Assembly: GCA_030619985.1 (NCBI GenBank)
Contig: JAUXAI010000018.1
Location: forward strand, 1-18,188
Direction of reading: 5' to 3'
DNA from: a bacterium
GTDB lineage: Bacteria; UBP18; UBA7526
DNA length: 18,188 nucleotides
Below, in pieces: positions 1 through 7,128 of the stretch (within the stretch, counting starts at the first letter, position 1; every line of letters begins with the position of its first letter). The notes beneath the pieces were generated by a model that did not search any database, was not told the origin of the DNA, and saw only the letters and a list, made by a program, of their open reading frames with translations. The position numbers were made by a program, and so were the translations under genes.

Positions 1-174
1 GGAGCAGTGGGCATCAGAGTGGAGAAGAAGGAGGATGTTCTTCCTGCCCTGAAGAAAGCAATCTCTATCAATAAACCAGTAGTCTTAGATTTTATCATCG
101 ATCCAGAGGAGAATGTCTTTCCCATGGTGCCTGGTGGAGCACCTCTCACTGAGATGCTCCGCGGTCTCGCTTAA
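1..174 (+). CDS. ilvB: Acetolactate synthase large subunit, C-terminal end (partial)
   Basis: The window opens inside an open frame whose last 57 codons read as the C-terminus of the thiamine-diphosphate-dependent acetolactate synthase catalytic subunit. The visible pattern is GIRVEKKEDVLPALKKA, then a VLDFIIDPEENVFPMVP stretch, and a terminal APLTEML, which is the usual end of this family. The enzyme condenses pyruvate (or pyruvate plus 2-oxobutyrate) to acetohydroxy acids, the first common step of valine, leucine and isoleucine synthesis. The catalytic domains lie upstream of the window. The regulatory subunit gene follows 96 nt downstream, as expected for an ilvBN pair. The stop codon runs straight into an ACGCAGAT-type repeat unit. 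Confidence 0.93.
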   Translation, partial: GAVGIRVEKKEDVLPALKKAISINKPVVLDFIIDPEENVFPMVPGGAPLTEMLRGLA

Positions 175-259
175 ACGCAGATTAGCACAGATAACAACAC
201 GGATTAGCACTGATTTAATCCGTGATCATCCGTACGAAATCCGTGATCATCCGTGCACC
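175..259 (+). repeat. Short-period repeat array between ilvB and ilvN
   Basis: The spacer is built almost wholly from variants of ACGCAGAT, CACGGATTAGCAC and ATCCGTGATC. The block ATCCGTGATCATCCGT occurs twice, 5 nt apart (about 209-248). The array starts directly at the ilvB stop codon and ends just before the ilvN SD (GGAGG, 260-264). No promoter or terminator is evident, so the two genes are probably cotranscribed. Confidence 0.75.
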
Positions 260-270
260 GGAGGTGTAAA

Positions 271-753
271 ATGAAGCATATCATTAATGTTTTGGTAGAG
301 AATAAACCGGGGGTTCTGGCAAGGATCTCTGGGCTATTCAGCGCAAGGGGATTCAATATCAATTCTCTGGCAGTGGGGGAGACAGAGAACCCGGATACTT
401 CAAGAATGACCTTAGTTGTGGAGGGAGATGACCGGGTCTTAGAACAGGTGACGAAGCAGCTCCATAAACTAATCGATGTCATCAAAATCGCTGACTTCGT
501 GGGGGAGAAGCCCATCGCAAGAGAGCTATTATTGGTCAAGATCGCGCTAACAAAGGGAATAAAACCCCAGATCCTGCAGATCGTCAATAACTTTCCCGAG
601 GCCAGGATCGCTGACGTGGGAGAGAAGACGATAACCATCGAAATCGTGGGAGAAGAGGATAGGATCCAAACCATCTTAGATCTCTTGAGGCCCTTTGGCA
701 TAAAGACCTTGAGTCGCACGGGCAAGATCGCTCTACCCCGCGGCAGCAAATAG
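271..753 (+). CDS. ilvN: Acetolactate synthase small (regulatory) subunit
   Basis: This 160-residue protein matches the usual length of the IlvN/IlvH regulatory subunit. The N-terminal ACT domain (about residues 2-75) opens with KHIINVLVENKPGVLARISG and the RGFNINSLAVGET motif typical of the family. A C-terminal domain follows, ending in the conserved IKTLSRTGKIAL-type tail. The subunit binds the large subunit and usually mediates feedback inhibition by valine. I chose ATG 271 because GGAGG at 260-264 lies 6 nt before it. An in-frame GTG at 253 would place the SD inside the gene and add unconserved residues. The gene sits between ilvB and ilvC, as expected for the pathway. Its TAG stop abuts the next repeat array. 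Confidence 0.96.
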   Translation: MKHIINVLVENKPGVLARISGLFSARGFNINSLAVGETENPDTSRMTLVVEGDDRVLEQVTKQLHKLIDVIKIADFVGEKPIARELLLVKIALTKGIKPQILQIVNNFPEARIADVGEKTITIEIVGEEDRIQTILDLLRPFGIKTLSRTGKIALPRGSK

Positions 754-928
754 ACGCAGATTAACGCAGATCAAAACGCAGATGATCGCAGATAGTTTAG
801 TTCGGAGTTAGGAGTTCGGAGTTGGGAGTCTCCGAACACCGAACTCAAGGCCGAAGGCCGTGCTCTGAACTGCTGAATCAGCGGCAATCTGCGCGCTGTA
901 TCAGCGGTCATCAGCGTATAAAAGGAGG
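754..928 (+). repeat. Composite repeat array between ilvN and ilvC
   Basis: The array begins at the ilvN stop with four ACGCAGAT/TCGCAGAT units at roughly 10-nt spacing. A heptamer array follows at 799-826 (AGTTCGG, AGTTAGG, AGTTCGG, AGTTGGG), and then two inverted copies of the heptamer (CCGAACACCGAACT, 832-845). A small hairpin GGCC-GAA-GGCC sits at 849-859, and ATCAGCG units follow. The last 38 nt (891-928) match 6802-6839 with one mismatch and include the AAGGAGG SD of ilvC. Confidence 0.85.
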
Positions 929-934
929 TATGGA

Positions 935-1933
935 ATGGCAAAAGTCTATTATGAGAAGGATGCTAATTTGGATCTCTTGAAAGGGAAAAGAATTGCCATC
1001 ATTGGCTACGGCTCTCAGGGCCATGCTCAGGCCCAGAACCTGAGGGATTCAGGACTCGATGTCATAGTGAGTGAAGTGGAAGGAACAGACAATTACCGAT
1101 TGGCAGTAGAACATGGTTTTAAACCAGTTCCTTGTGCTCAAGCAGCGAAGGAGGCAGATATCATCCAGATTCTGATACCAGATACCGCTCAAGGTAAGGT
1201 ATATAAGAAGGATATTGAACCCCATTTAAAGGAAGGGAATGCTTTGGCCTTTTCCCATGGATTCAACATCAGGTTCAAGCAAATTGTTCCTCCTGAGAAT
1301 ACCGATGTTTTCATGGTAGCCCCTAAGGGACCAGGACATTTAGTGAGGAGGATGTTTACTGAAGGGAAAGGGACCCCAGCCCTGGTTGCTGTGGAGCAGG
1401 ATTATACGGGCAAAGCGAAGGAGATCGCCTTAGCCTATGCTAAGGGGATCGGTTGTACGCGAGCAGGAGTGATTGAAACCACCTTCACTGAGGAGACGGA
1501 GACTGATCTCTTCGGTGAGCAGGTCATCCTCTATGGTGGAGTGAGCGAACTCATCAAGGCAGCCTTCGATACCTTAGTAGAAGCCGGTTATCAGCCAGAG
1601 ATCGCCTACTTTGAGTGTCTCCATGAACTAAAGCTCATTACCGACCTCATCTACGAGGGAGGAATTACCTGGATGAGATACTCTGTCTCGGATACCGCAG
1701 AATATGGCGATCTTACCAGAGGAAAGAGAGTCATTACTCAGGCAGTTCGAGACGAGATGAAGAAGATACTATCTGAAGTTAAAGACGGCTCCTTTGCTAA
1801 GGAATGGATCGCTGAGAATGAAAAGAGGTGCCCGAAGTTCAATGAACTGAGAGAGAGGGAGAAGAAGCACTTAATAGAGAAGGTGGGCAAGGAACTACGC
1901 AGCATGATGCCCTTCATAAAAAAGCACGGATGA
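935..1933 (+). CDS. ilvC: Ketol-acid reductoisomerase (class I, short form)
   Basis: This 332-residue protein converts acetolactate and acetohydroxybutyrate to dihydroxy acids using Mg2+ and NAD(P)H. The Rossmann motif [13 protein letters not shown] lies at residues 24-36. The knotted C-terminal domain carries the expected metal-binding acids D191 and E195 (in TDLFGEQ) and E227 and E231 (in ECLHE), followed by [13 protein letters not shown]. The length fits class I enzymes. ATG 935 is preceded by AAGGAGG at 922-928. An ATG at 930 is out of frame. The cofactor loop (residues 46-55, [10 protein letters not shown]) lacks the arginine and one of the serines that usually bind the NADPH phosphate, and it has three acidic residues, so NADH use is possible. 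The last codons and the stop (GCACGGATGA) are themselves a repeat unit. Confidence 0.97.
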   Translation: MAKVYYEKDANLDLLKGKRIAIIGYGSQGHAQAQNLRDSGLDVIVSEVEGTDNYRLAVEHGFKPVPCAQAAKEADIIQILIPDTAQGKVYKKDIEPHLKEGNALAFSHGFNIRFKQIVPPENTDVFMVAPKGPGHLVRRMFTEGKGTPALVAVEQDYTGKAKEIALAYAKGIGCTRAGVIETTFTEETETDLFGEQVILYGGVSELIKAAFDTLVEAGYQPEIAYFECLHELKLITDLIYEGGITWMRYSVSDTAEYGDLTRGKRVITQAVRDEMKKILSEVKDGSFAKEWIAENEKRCPKFNELREREKKHLIEKVGKELRSMMPFIKKHG

Positions 1934-2015
1934 GCACGGATTGAAAGAGACAGATGAGCACAGATTAAATCAGTGCTAATCCGTATAATAGAATCAGTGC
2001 TAATCAGTGTATTAA
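1924..2015 (+). repeat. Repeat array from the ilvC stop to the leuA SD
   Basis: Two 10-nt units, GCACGGATGA and GCACGGATTG (1924-1943), start the array, and the first contains the ilvC stop codon. Forward units (GAGCACAGATT) are followed by reverse-complement units (CAGTGCTAATCCGT, TCAGTGCTAATCAGTG), so a transcript could fold back on itself. The leuA SD AGGAGA (2021-2026) follows closely. Confidence 0.8.
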
Positions 2016-2032
2016 TTATAAGGAGAAAAGAG

Positions 2033-3547
2033 ATGGCTGAGCGGATATTGATTTTTGATACTACCCTGAGAGATGGAGAACAATCCCCAGGGGCGAGTTT
2101 GAATATCCAGGAGAAGTTAGAGATTGCCAAGCAGCTCGCAAGATTAGGGGTGGATATCATTGAGGGCGGCTTTCCCATCTCCTCACCCGGTGACTTTGAG
2201 GCAGTAAAGCTTGTTGCCAAGGAAGTGAAAGGGCCCATCATCACTGGATTGGCAAGGGCCAAGAAGGAGGATATACAAAGGGCCTGGAATGCGGTAAAGT
2301 ATTCTAAGAAGCCCAGGATCCATGTCTTCTTAGCCACCTCAAAGATTCATATGAAGTATAAACTAAAAAAGGCCAAGGAGGAAATCTTAAGGCTTGCTGT
2401 AGAAGGGGTGAAGTATGCCAAGAAGTTTACCAATGATGTTGAATTCTCTCCAGAGGATGCCTCAAGGACAGAGCCCCAATTCTTATATCAAGTAGTAGAG
2501 GCAGTAATCGATGCCGGAGCAACGACAGTCAACATTCCCGATACCGTGGGCTATGCTACGCCAGTAGAGTTTGGACAATTAATTAGAGGAATAACTCAAG
2601 AGGTTCCCAATATCGGCCAGGCAGTAATAAGCATCCACTGCCACAATGACTTAGGCCTGGCAGTGGCCAACTCCTTAGCAGCCATCTTGAATGGTGCTAC
2701 CCAGGTGGAGTGCACCATAAACGGCATTGGGGAGAGAGCCGGGAATGCCTCATTAGAGGAGATCGTTATGGCCCTGAGGACCAGGAAAGATACTTTCAAT
2801 AAAGTAACCGGAATAAAGACCAAGGAGATCTATAAGACGTCAAGATTAGTAAGTGGTCTTACCGGGATTTTGGTTCAGCCCAATAAGGCCATCGTGGGTG
2901 CCAATGCATTTGCCCATGAGGCAGGGATCCATCAGCATGGGGTATTGGCAAAGAGGATCACCTATGAGATCATGACCCCCCAGTCGGTAGGCATTGCCGG
3001 GACCAAGTTGGTCCTGGGGAAACACTCGGGAAGGCATGCCTTCAGGAAGAGATTGGAGGAACTGGGCTATACTGAGCTTTCTAACGAAGACTTGAATAAG
3101 GCCTTCGTCCGATTCAAGAGTTTAGCAGATAAGAAGAAAGAGGTCTTTGATGAGGACCTGGAGGCCATCATTGAGGACGAGGTCCGTATGATTCCCGATA
3201 CCTTTATCTTAGAGGATATGGAGATTAGAAGCGGAACAAAGGTCACTCCAGAGGCGAGAATTAGAATAAAGAAAAAAGGCAAGATAATTGAAGAGACGGC
3301 CACTGGTGATGGTCCAGTAGATGCCTGCTACAAAGCGATAGATAAGATTATTAAGATAAAGTGCAGATTAGTTGACTATGCTCTAAGGGGAGTGACCGGT
3401 GGTAAGGAGGCCTTAGGAGAGGTCATCGTAAAGATAGAGAGTAAAGGAGAGACCATTACTGGCCATGGTGCTTCAACAGATGTCATTGAGGCTTCAGCCA
3501 AGGCCTATATCAATGCCCTGAATCGTCTCGTCTATCGGAGGCGATAA
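2033..3547 (+). CDS. leuA: 2-isopropylmalate synthase
   Basis: The 504-residue enzyme condenses acetyl-CoA with 2-oxoisovalerate, the committed step to leucine. The TIM-barrel domain opens with [14 protein letters not shown] (residues 8-21). It carries the metal ligands H202 and H204 in HCHND, the [14 protein letters not shown] motif, and [11 protein letters not shown] in the linker region. The C-terminal half after about residue 375 resembles the LeuA allosteric domain, which normally binds leucine. ATG 2033 is chosen because AGGAGA at 2021-2026 is well placed and [16 protein letters not shown] fits the family start. The open frame continues upstream to 1973, but that stretch is repeat DNA. 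Citramalate synthase is the main alternative, but the [16 protein letters not shown] region favours LeuA. Confidence 0.95.
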   Translation: MAERILIFDTTLRDGEQSPGASLNIQEKLEIAKQLARLGVDIIEGGFPISSPGDFEAVKLVAKEVKGPIITGLARAKKEDIQRAWNAVKYSKKPRIHVFLATSKIHMKYKLKKAKEEILRLAVEGVKYAKKFTNDVEFSPEDASRTEPQFLYQVVEAVIDAGATTVNIPDTVGYATPVEFGQLIRGITQEVPNIGQAVISIHCHNDLGLAVANSLAAILNGATQVECTINGIGERAGNASLEEIVMALRTRKDTFNKVTGIKTKEIYKTSRLVSGLTGILVQPNKAIVGANAFAHEAGIHQHGVLAKRITYEIMTPQSVGIAGTKLVLGKHSGRHAFRKRLEELGYTELSNEDLNKAFVRFKSLADKKKEVFDEDLEAIIEDEVRMIPDTFILEDMEIRSGTKVTPEARIRIKKKGKIIEETATGDGPVDACYKAIDKIIKIKCRLVDYALRGVTGGKEALGEVIVKIESKGETITGHGASTDVIEASAKAYINALNRLVYRRR

Positions 3548-3562
3548 GTATAGCAATAGTTT

Positions 3563-3649
3563 ACAGTAACCAGCGAACAGTAACCAGTAAAAAGTGAGAG
3601 AAAATAAGTCACAGGCTACAAGCTGCAAGCTACAGGCTACAGGCTTCAG
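3563..3649 (+). repeat. Tandem 14-mer and heptamer arrays after leuA
   Basis: The leuA-3747 spacer contains two copies of a 14-nt unit (ACAGTAACCAGCGA and ACAGTAACCAGTAA, 3563-3590). It then holds five consecutive 7-nt units at 3612-3646: CAGGCTA, CAAGCTG, CAAGCTA, CAGGCTA, CAGGCTT. The same heptamer family occurs inside the truA coding region (13831-13858). A small GC-rich fold (3668-3688) and AT-rich sequence fill the rest up to 3746. I see no convincing promoter or terminator. Confidence 0.85.
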
Positions 3650-3746
3650 AAAAAAGTTACTGAACCTGTCCTCCGACGAGGCGGGGACAAAAATTCGTTT
3701 AAGAAAAGTTAACCACTATTTTTCTTATGAATTTTGGAATTAAAAG

Positions 3747-4202
3747 ATGGAAATAAAATTTCCTGTTTTAGAAAACATTCTCAATTCTTTCGTGGAATGG
3801 TTAAAAAAAGACAGACGAAAAATACTACCATATAGCGAGGTAGCAATAGGAACATACCAAACAAACAATCTTACAGTTGATATACGTGCCAAAATAGTAT
3901 TAGGAGAAAGTGCACAACCCAATGTTGAAATTTTTTTAGATAGGATTGAAATAGGAAAACCATATTGTCCTAAGTGTTCTCGGCCTCTCGATTATTGGAA
4001 TGCAAGTTTTATGGCAGATGGTATTCAGATAGGATATAAATGTAACGTATGTAAAACAGAGTGCGAAGGTGATAGGTATGAAGTGCTTGATGATGTTAAA
4101 GGGAACGTTAGGCAAAATTATTCGCAATATTGGTCTCAATATAAGCGTGAAATTGATTTATTGACAAGGGGCAAGCCCCAAAGGTATAAACTCGAAGAAT
4201 AA
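3747..4202 (+). CDS. Hypothetical protein with a zinc-ribbon-like motif
   Basis: I do not recognise this 151-residue protein. A basic, amphipathic N-terminal part (FVEWLKKDRRKILPYSE) is followed by a probable beta-rich segment (about residues 32-68). A pair of CxxC knuckles then appears, CPKC near residue 74 and CNVC near residue 99, consistent with a single zinc ribbon. The C-terminus is polar and tyrosine-rich. Codon use is AT-rich, unlike the flanking leucine genes, suggesting foreign origin. The SD is weak, so the start is uncertain. The gene lies in an island that splits leuA from leuC and shows no functional link to leucine synthesis. It is probably a cytosolic zinc protein, with no assignable reaction. 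Confidence 0.6.
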   Translation: MEIKFPVLENILNSFVEWLKKDRRKILPYSEVAIGTYQTNNLTVDIRAKIVLGESAQPNVEIFLDRIEIGKPYCPKCSRPLDYWNASFMADGIQIGYKCNVCKTECEGDRYEVLDDVKGNVRQNYSQYWSQYKREIDLLTRGKPQRYKLEE

Positions 4203-4366
4203 AAAATAGTGGCTGATATGCTGTTTGTAGCTTTACTGCCTTTCGCCCAAATGCTCCGCTCTTTTTAGCTTAAGAACAATAGATAAAATCTTACTATACA
4301 GGGTTCGAAATAGTGTTGTTACAATAGGTAGTAAGGTTGAAAGGGTAGAATGTAAGTAGGGTATCT

Positions 4367-4456
4367 ATGAATAAAAAAACAGGTGATAGTTCTTTGGATT
4401 TTGGGGATACAGGAATTTTAGAGAGAACTTTAGAGAGAACCAGGGGAAAAGTTTAG
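4367..4456 (+). pseudogene. Degenerate copy of the start of the 5013-5207 gene
   Basis: About 53 nt from ATG 4367 closely match the first 53 nt of the small membrane-protein gene at 5013. The shared core is TTCTTTGGATTTTGGG. A one-base length difference shifts the frame, so the hydrophobic N-terminus is lost and a 29-codon frame remains, ending at 4456. A short tandem TTTAGAGAGAAC repeat (about 4419-4440) follows the matching part. The rest of 4203-4366 is AT-rich and shows no gene or clear signal. Confidence 0.45.
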
Positions 4457-4492
4457 AAGGATATGACAAAATTTAAATGGGTGGAGTGGATT

Positions 4493-5008
4493 ATGAAGAA
4501 GTGGATGATTATTTTAGTGTGTCTGGTGTTTATTCCTTTTTTAACTTGGGCCCAAACCAGAGAGATGCGAACCTATGATTCTACTAAAGTTGATTTCGCT
4601 GTTACTACAGTAAAAGAAGTAAAAGCAATATCATATATATCGGGTGATGAGTATTTTGTTAAACGCCCTGAAACGGGTAAAAAATTTCTTTTGGTTTATG
4701 TTACCTTCCACAACGGAAGCCAACAAGTTCATTATGCTAAACCTCACAATTTCATACTAAAGGATTTTGATGTTAAACAAAGAGTTTATAAATCTTACAG
4801 TATTGATTCAATAACTCGTCTTATGGATAATGGTTTTAATGCTACAAATCTTCTTCCAGAAACACAAACAAGTGGATGGCTTGTATTTCAAATAAAAACG
4901 TCATCTATCATCATGCGCTATCATATGAACCCACACTATCCTACGAAACTGATATATGTTGGCTTGGAAGATGTTAAAGTTGAGAAAAATATAATGAAAA
5001 CGGAATAA
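4493..5008 (+). CDS. Exported DUF4352-like protein
   Basis: The predicted 171-residue product starts with a classical signal peptide: MKK, a hydrophobic core of about 14 residues, then TWAQ with likely cleavage after WA. The mature part shows the pattern of DUF4352/telokin-like beta-sandwich proteins: GKKFLLVYVTFHNGSQ, an aromatic-rich middle, then LLPETQTSGWLVFQI. Such domains are usually secreted or lipid-anchored and of unknown or binding function. ATG 4493 is preferred over the in-frame ATG 4463. It has GGAG at 4483-4486 with 6-nt spacing and gives a clean signal peptide, while the earlier ATG has its SD only 2 nt away. The gene is AT-rich and sits 4 nt before the next small gene, so the two probably form one transcript. 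Confidence 0.65.
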   Translation: MKKWMIILVCLVFIPFLTWAQTREMRTYDSTKVDFAVTTVKEVKAISYISGDEYFVKRPETGKKFLLVYVTFHNGSQQVHYAKPHNFILKDFDVKQRVYKSYSIDSITRLMDNGFNATNLLPETQTSGWLVFQIKTSSIIMRYHMNPHYPTKLIYVGLEDVKVEKNIMKTE

Positions 5009-5012
5009 AAAT

Positions 5013-5207
5013 ATGAACAAAAAACAGATGGTAATTCTTTGGATTTTGGGAATATGGGTATCTTTGGTTATTATGGACGCAGGTGGTAAAATCTTTTTCT
5101 TCCATGAATATTCCCGTAGTATTCCGTTAAAAATCTTGGGGAGTATTGTTCCACCTTTAATTATTGGAAGTTTATTGATTTACAGTTTACGAACAAGAAA
5201 GAAATAA
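5013..5207 (+). CDS. Small two-helix membrane protein
   Basis: The 64-residue product has a first hydrophobic segment at about residues 6-22 (MVILWILGIWVSLVIMD) and a second at about 39-57 (LKILGSIVPPLIIGSLL). It ends in the basic tail RTRKK. I recognise no family. It starts 4 nt after the stop of the DUF4352-like gene and may be translationally coupled, since its own SD is weak. A degraded copy of its 5' end lies upstream at 4367, so this locus has undergone local duplication. It may be a membrane partner of the exported neighbour, which is inference from position only. Confidence 0.5.
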   Translation: MNKKQMVILWILGIWVSLVIMDAGGKIFFFHEYSRSIPLKILGSIVPPLIIGSLLIYSLRTRKK

Positions 5208-5288
5208 TGAGTCCAAACTACCCAAAGGTATTCCATCTGCAGTTTTGATTTGATTGCCATCTGGATTTGAAGCAGTGTAATATTTGAG
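5187..5288 (-). pseudogene. Possible antisense coding relic
   Basis: The minus strand reads a stop-free stretch including YYTASNPDGNQIKTADG followed by IPLGSLDS, ending at a TAA (5187-5189). The residue composition looks protein-like rather than like translated noise. No start codon or SD is visible, and the frame is closed upstream. It could be the remnant of a gene on the other strand at the edge of the AT-rich island, or chance. Confidence 0.2.
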
Positions 5289-5304
5289 TGGGTAGAATAC
5301 GGGT

Positions 5305-5396
5305 CAGAATACCTTATTTTCGTATTCTCTTGTTTTCGTATTCTCATATTTTCTTATTCACTTATTTACTTATCAACTTATTAACTTGTCAACTGG
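5305..5396 (+). repeat. Octamer array upstream of leuC
   Basis: Two CGTATTCTC units (near 5321 and 5337) precede five consecutive 8-nt units at 5353-5392: CTTATTCA, CTTATTTA, CTTATCAA, CTTATTAA, CTTGTCAA. The array ends in CTGG just before the leuC SD. It happens to be open in the leuC frame, which makes a spurious N-terminal extension appear. Confidence 0.85.
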
Positions 5397-5416
5397 CAGA
5401 CAAACCGGAGTTTACC

Positions 5417-6715
5417 GTGGGAATGACCATTACTGAGAAGATATTAGCTGCTCATACCAATCGTAAGAGGGTAGAGCCAGGGGAGTTCATTGAGGCCAAG
5501 GTAGATATTGCTTTAGGGAATGATATCACCGCCCCCCTGGCTATAGAGGAGTTTAGAAAGTCCGGGGTAAAGAAGGTCTTTGACAGAAGCAAAGTCGTCT
5601 TAGTTCCCGATCACTTCACTCCCAATAAGGATGCTCCTTCTGCCCAACAAGCGAAGATCTTAAGGGACTTTGCTAAAGAACAGAATCTTAAATATTACTT
5701 TGATGTGGGGAGGATGGGGATAGAGCATGCTCTCCTTCCTGAACAGGGAATTGTAGGGCCCGGGGATTTAATCATTGGTGCAGATAGTCATACCTGTACC
5801 TATGGTGCTTTGGGTGCTTTTTCTGCTGGCGTGGGTTCGACAGACTTAGCAGCAGTAATGATTACTGGGAAACTCTGGTTCAAGGTTCCAGAGACAATAA
5901 GATTCATCTATCGTGGAAAACTAAACAAATGGGTGAGTGGGAAGGACCTCATCCTCTACACTATTGGTGATATTGGGGTAGATGGCGCCCTATATAAAAC
6001 CATGGAATTTACCGGAGAGGCGGTCTCCAGCCTTTCCATGGATTCTAGATTCAGTATGTGTAATATGGCCATCGAGGCCGGAGCAAAGTCAGGAATTATT
6101 GCTCCCGACAAAATCACTCTCGAATATGCAAAGAAACACTGTTCACTGTTTCAGCCGAAGGCTGATCCGCCTCTGGCGGACACTGTTCACTGTTCACTGC
6201 CAACGAGCGATCCCGATGCCAATTATTGTGAAATAAGAGAATACGACTGCTCCAAGATCGAACCTCAGGTTGCCTTTCCCCATTTGCCCTCAAATACCAA
6301 ACCAGTGAGTGAAGTAGGAAATATCCCTTTAGATCAGGTAGTCATCGGCTCCTGCACCAATGGAAGGATGGAGGATTTGAGAATTGCGGCCAAAGTTTTG
6401 AAGGGAAGGAAAATCCCCTCTTATATAAGACTCATCATCATTCCTGCTACACAGAATATCTATCTTCAGGCAGTAAAGGAAGGATTGACCGAGATATTCT
6501 TAGAGGCAGGAGGGGTGGTTTCTACCCCTACCTGTGGTCCCTGTCTCGGTGGCCATATGGGGGTCTTAGCAGAAGGGGAAAAGGCCCTAGCAACCACAAA
6601 CAGGAACTTTAAAGGCCGTATGGGCCATCCTAAATCAGAGGTCTACCTTTCTAATCCGGCAGTGGCTGCAGCCAGCGCCATCAAAGGAAGGATTGCCCAT
6701 CCCACAGAAATCTAA
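5417..6715 (+). CDS. leuC: 3-isopropylmalate dehydratase large subunit
   Basis: This 432-residue aconitase-family subunit isomerises 2- to 3-isopropylmalate with LeuD, using a [4Fe-4S] cluster. The cluster ligands are C313 (GSCTNG) and C373 and C376 (TCGPCLGG). The substrate region [20 protein letters not shown] is intact. The size fits the short archaeal/HacA-like LeuC type. I place the start at GTG 5417: GGAG at 5407-5410 lies 6 nt away, and [13 protein letters not shown] fits the family start. The upstream ATG 5288 would add 43 residues encoded by repeat DNA. Residues 241-262 are a repeat-encoded insertion before the conserved SDPDANY segment, probably in a surface loop. leuD follows only after two small genes, an unusual separation. 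Confidence 0.95.
   Translation: MGMTITEKILAAHTNRKRVEPGEFIEAKVDIALGNDITAPLAIEEFRKSGVKKVFDRSKVVLVPDHFTPNKDAPSAQQAKILRDFAKEQNLKYYFDVGRMGIEHALLPEQGIVGPGDLIIGADSHTCTYGALGAFSAGVGSTDLAAVMITGKLWFKVPETIRFIYRGKLNKWVSGKDLILYTIGDIGVDGALYKTMEFTGEAVSSLSMDSRFSMCNMAIEAGAKSGIIAPDKITLEYAKKHCSLFQPKADPPLADTVHCSLPTSDPDANYCEIREYDCSKIEPQVAFPHLPSNTKPVSEVGNIPLDQVVIGSCTNGRMEDLRIAAKVLKGRKIPSYIRLIIIPATQNIYLQAVKEGLTEIFLEAGGVVSTPTCGPCLGGHMGVLAEGEKALATTNRNFKGRMGHPKSEVYLSNPAVAAASAIKGRIAHPTEI
6137..6200 (+). repeat. Heptamer and hairpin insertion inside leuC
   Basis: Two CACTGTT heptamers at 6137-6150 and two and a half at 6181-6199 flank two perfect hairpins: CAGCC-GAA-GGCTG (6152-6164) and TCCGCC-TCT-GGCGGA (6166-6180). 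The block stays in frame and encodes about 22 residues of LeuC where related proteins, as I recall them, have a shorter linker. Confidence 0.8.
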
Positions 6716-6839
6716 ACGCAGATGACCGCAGATCAAAACGCAGATTTTCGCAGATAAATCAGCGGATAAGCCTCAAGGCAAACGAAGTGCGTTGAGTATC
6801 AGCGCGCTATATCAGCGGTCATCAGCGTATAAAAGGAGG
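6716..6839 (+). repeat. Composite repeat array after leuC
   Basis: The array starts at the leuC stop with ACGCAGAT, CCGCAGAT, ACGCAGAT and TCGCAGAT units. It continues through ATCAGCGG and a small inverted repeat (CTCAA...TTGAG, 6772-6796, with an inner AACG/CGTT), and ends in ATCAGCG units. Its last 38 nt repeat 891-928 with a single mismatch and provide the GGAGG of the next gene. Confidence 0.85.
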
Positions 6840-6847
6840 AATGAGAA

Positions 6848-7123
6848 ATGGAAGAGATTGAAGGAGAGAAGAAGGAGATTGTGATCTATCTCCCAAATTG
6901 TAAGGTGGAGGGCTGGGTAACCCTTCCCCCCGGTTGCCGAAGTCTGCCTGACTTCGTAACCCTCAATCCCGCCAAGAAATTTGTTGCCGTAGTCGATGCT
7001 ACTGTCACTGCTATCCGGGCTCATGAGACTTGGAAATATAGGGTGGAAAGGATAAGTATAAGCAAAGACTATATTGTAAACATCTTTGCCAGAGAAGGGA
7101 TGAAGCCTATAGAAGGGAGGTGA
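6848..7123 (+). CDS. Small hypothetical protein (possibly DUF6812-like)
   Basis: The 91-residue product has an acidic/basic head followed by a beta-rich pattern: VIYLPNCKVEGWVTLPPGC, then DFVTLNPAKKFVAVVDATVT, then ISISKDYIVNIF. This resembles small bacterial domains in which a strand pair is followed by a RLSDFLN-like turn and a KKFIAVTDA-like strand. I recall such a family as DUF6812, with low certainty. A hairpin-forming palindrome CGAAGTC-TGCCT-GACTTCG lies in the turn region (about 6937-6956) and may have added a few residues. ATG 6848 follows the AGGAGG at the end of the repeat array. The gene overlaps or touches the next one, so the two are probably cotranslated. Function is unknown. 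Nothing links it to leucine synthesis beyond position. Confidence 0.6.
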   Translation: MEEIEGEKKEIVIYLPNCKVEGWVTLPPGCRSLPDFVTLNPAKKFVAVVDATVTAIRAHETWKYRVERISISKDYIVNIFAREGMKPIEGR

Positions 7124-7128
7124 GAAGG

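Noticed and set aside
754-928. CRISPR array
   Set aside because: Units are only 7-10 nt, degenerate and contiguous, with no uniform spacers and no cas genes in the window.
1973-2032. Longer LeuA start at ATG 1973
   Set aside because: The stretch is the 10-nt-type repeat array. ATG 2033 has a well-placed AGGAGA.
4211-4270. Small hydrophobic ORF after the zinc-ribbon gene
   Set aside because: Very short, no SD and no similarity to the neighbours. Probably chance.
4303-4316. GGTTCGAAA as a tRNA T-loop
   Set aside because: No acceptor, D or anticodon stems can be built around it.
5288-5416. N-terminal extension of LeuC from ATG 5288
   Set aside because: It is translated repeat DNA. GTG 5417 has a proper SD and gives the family N-terminus.
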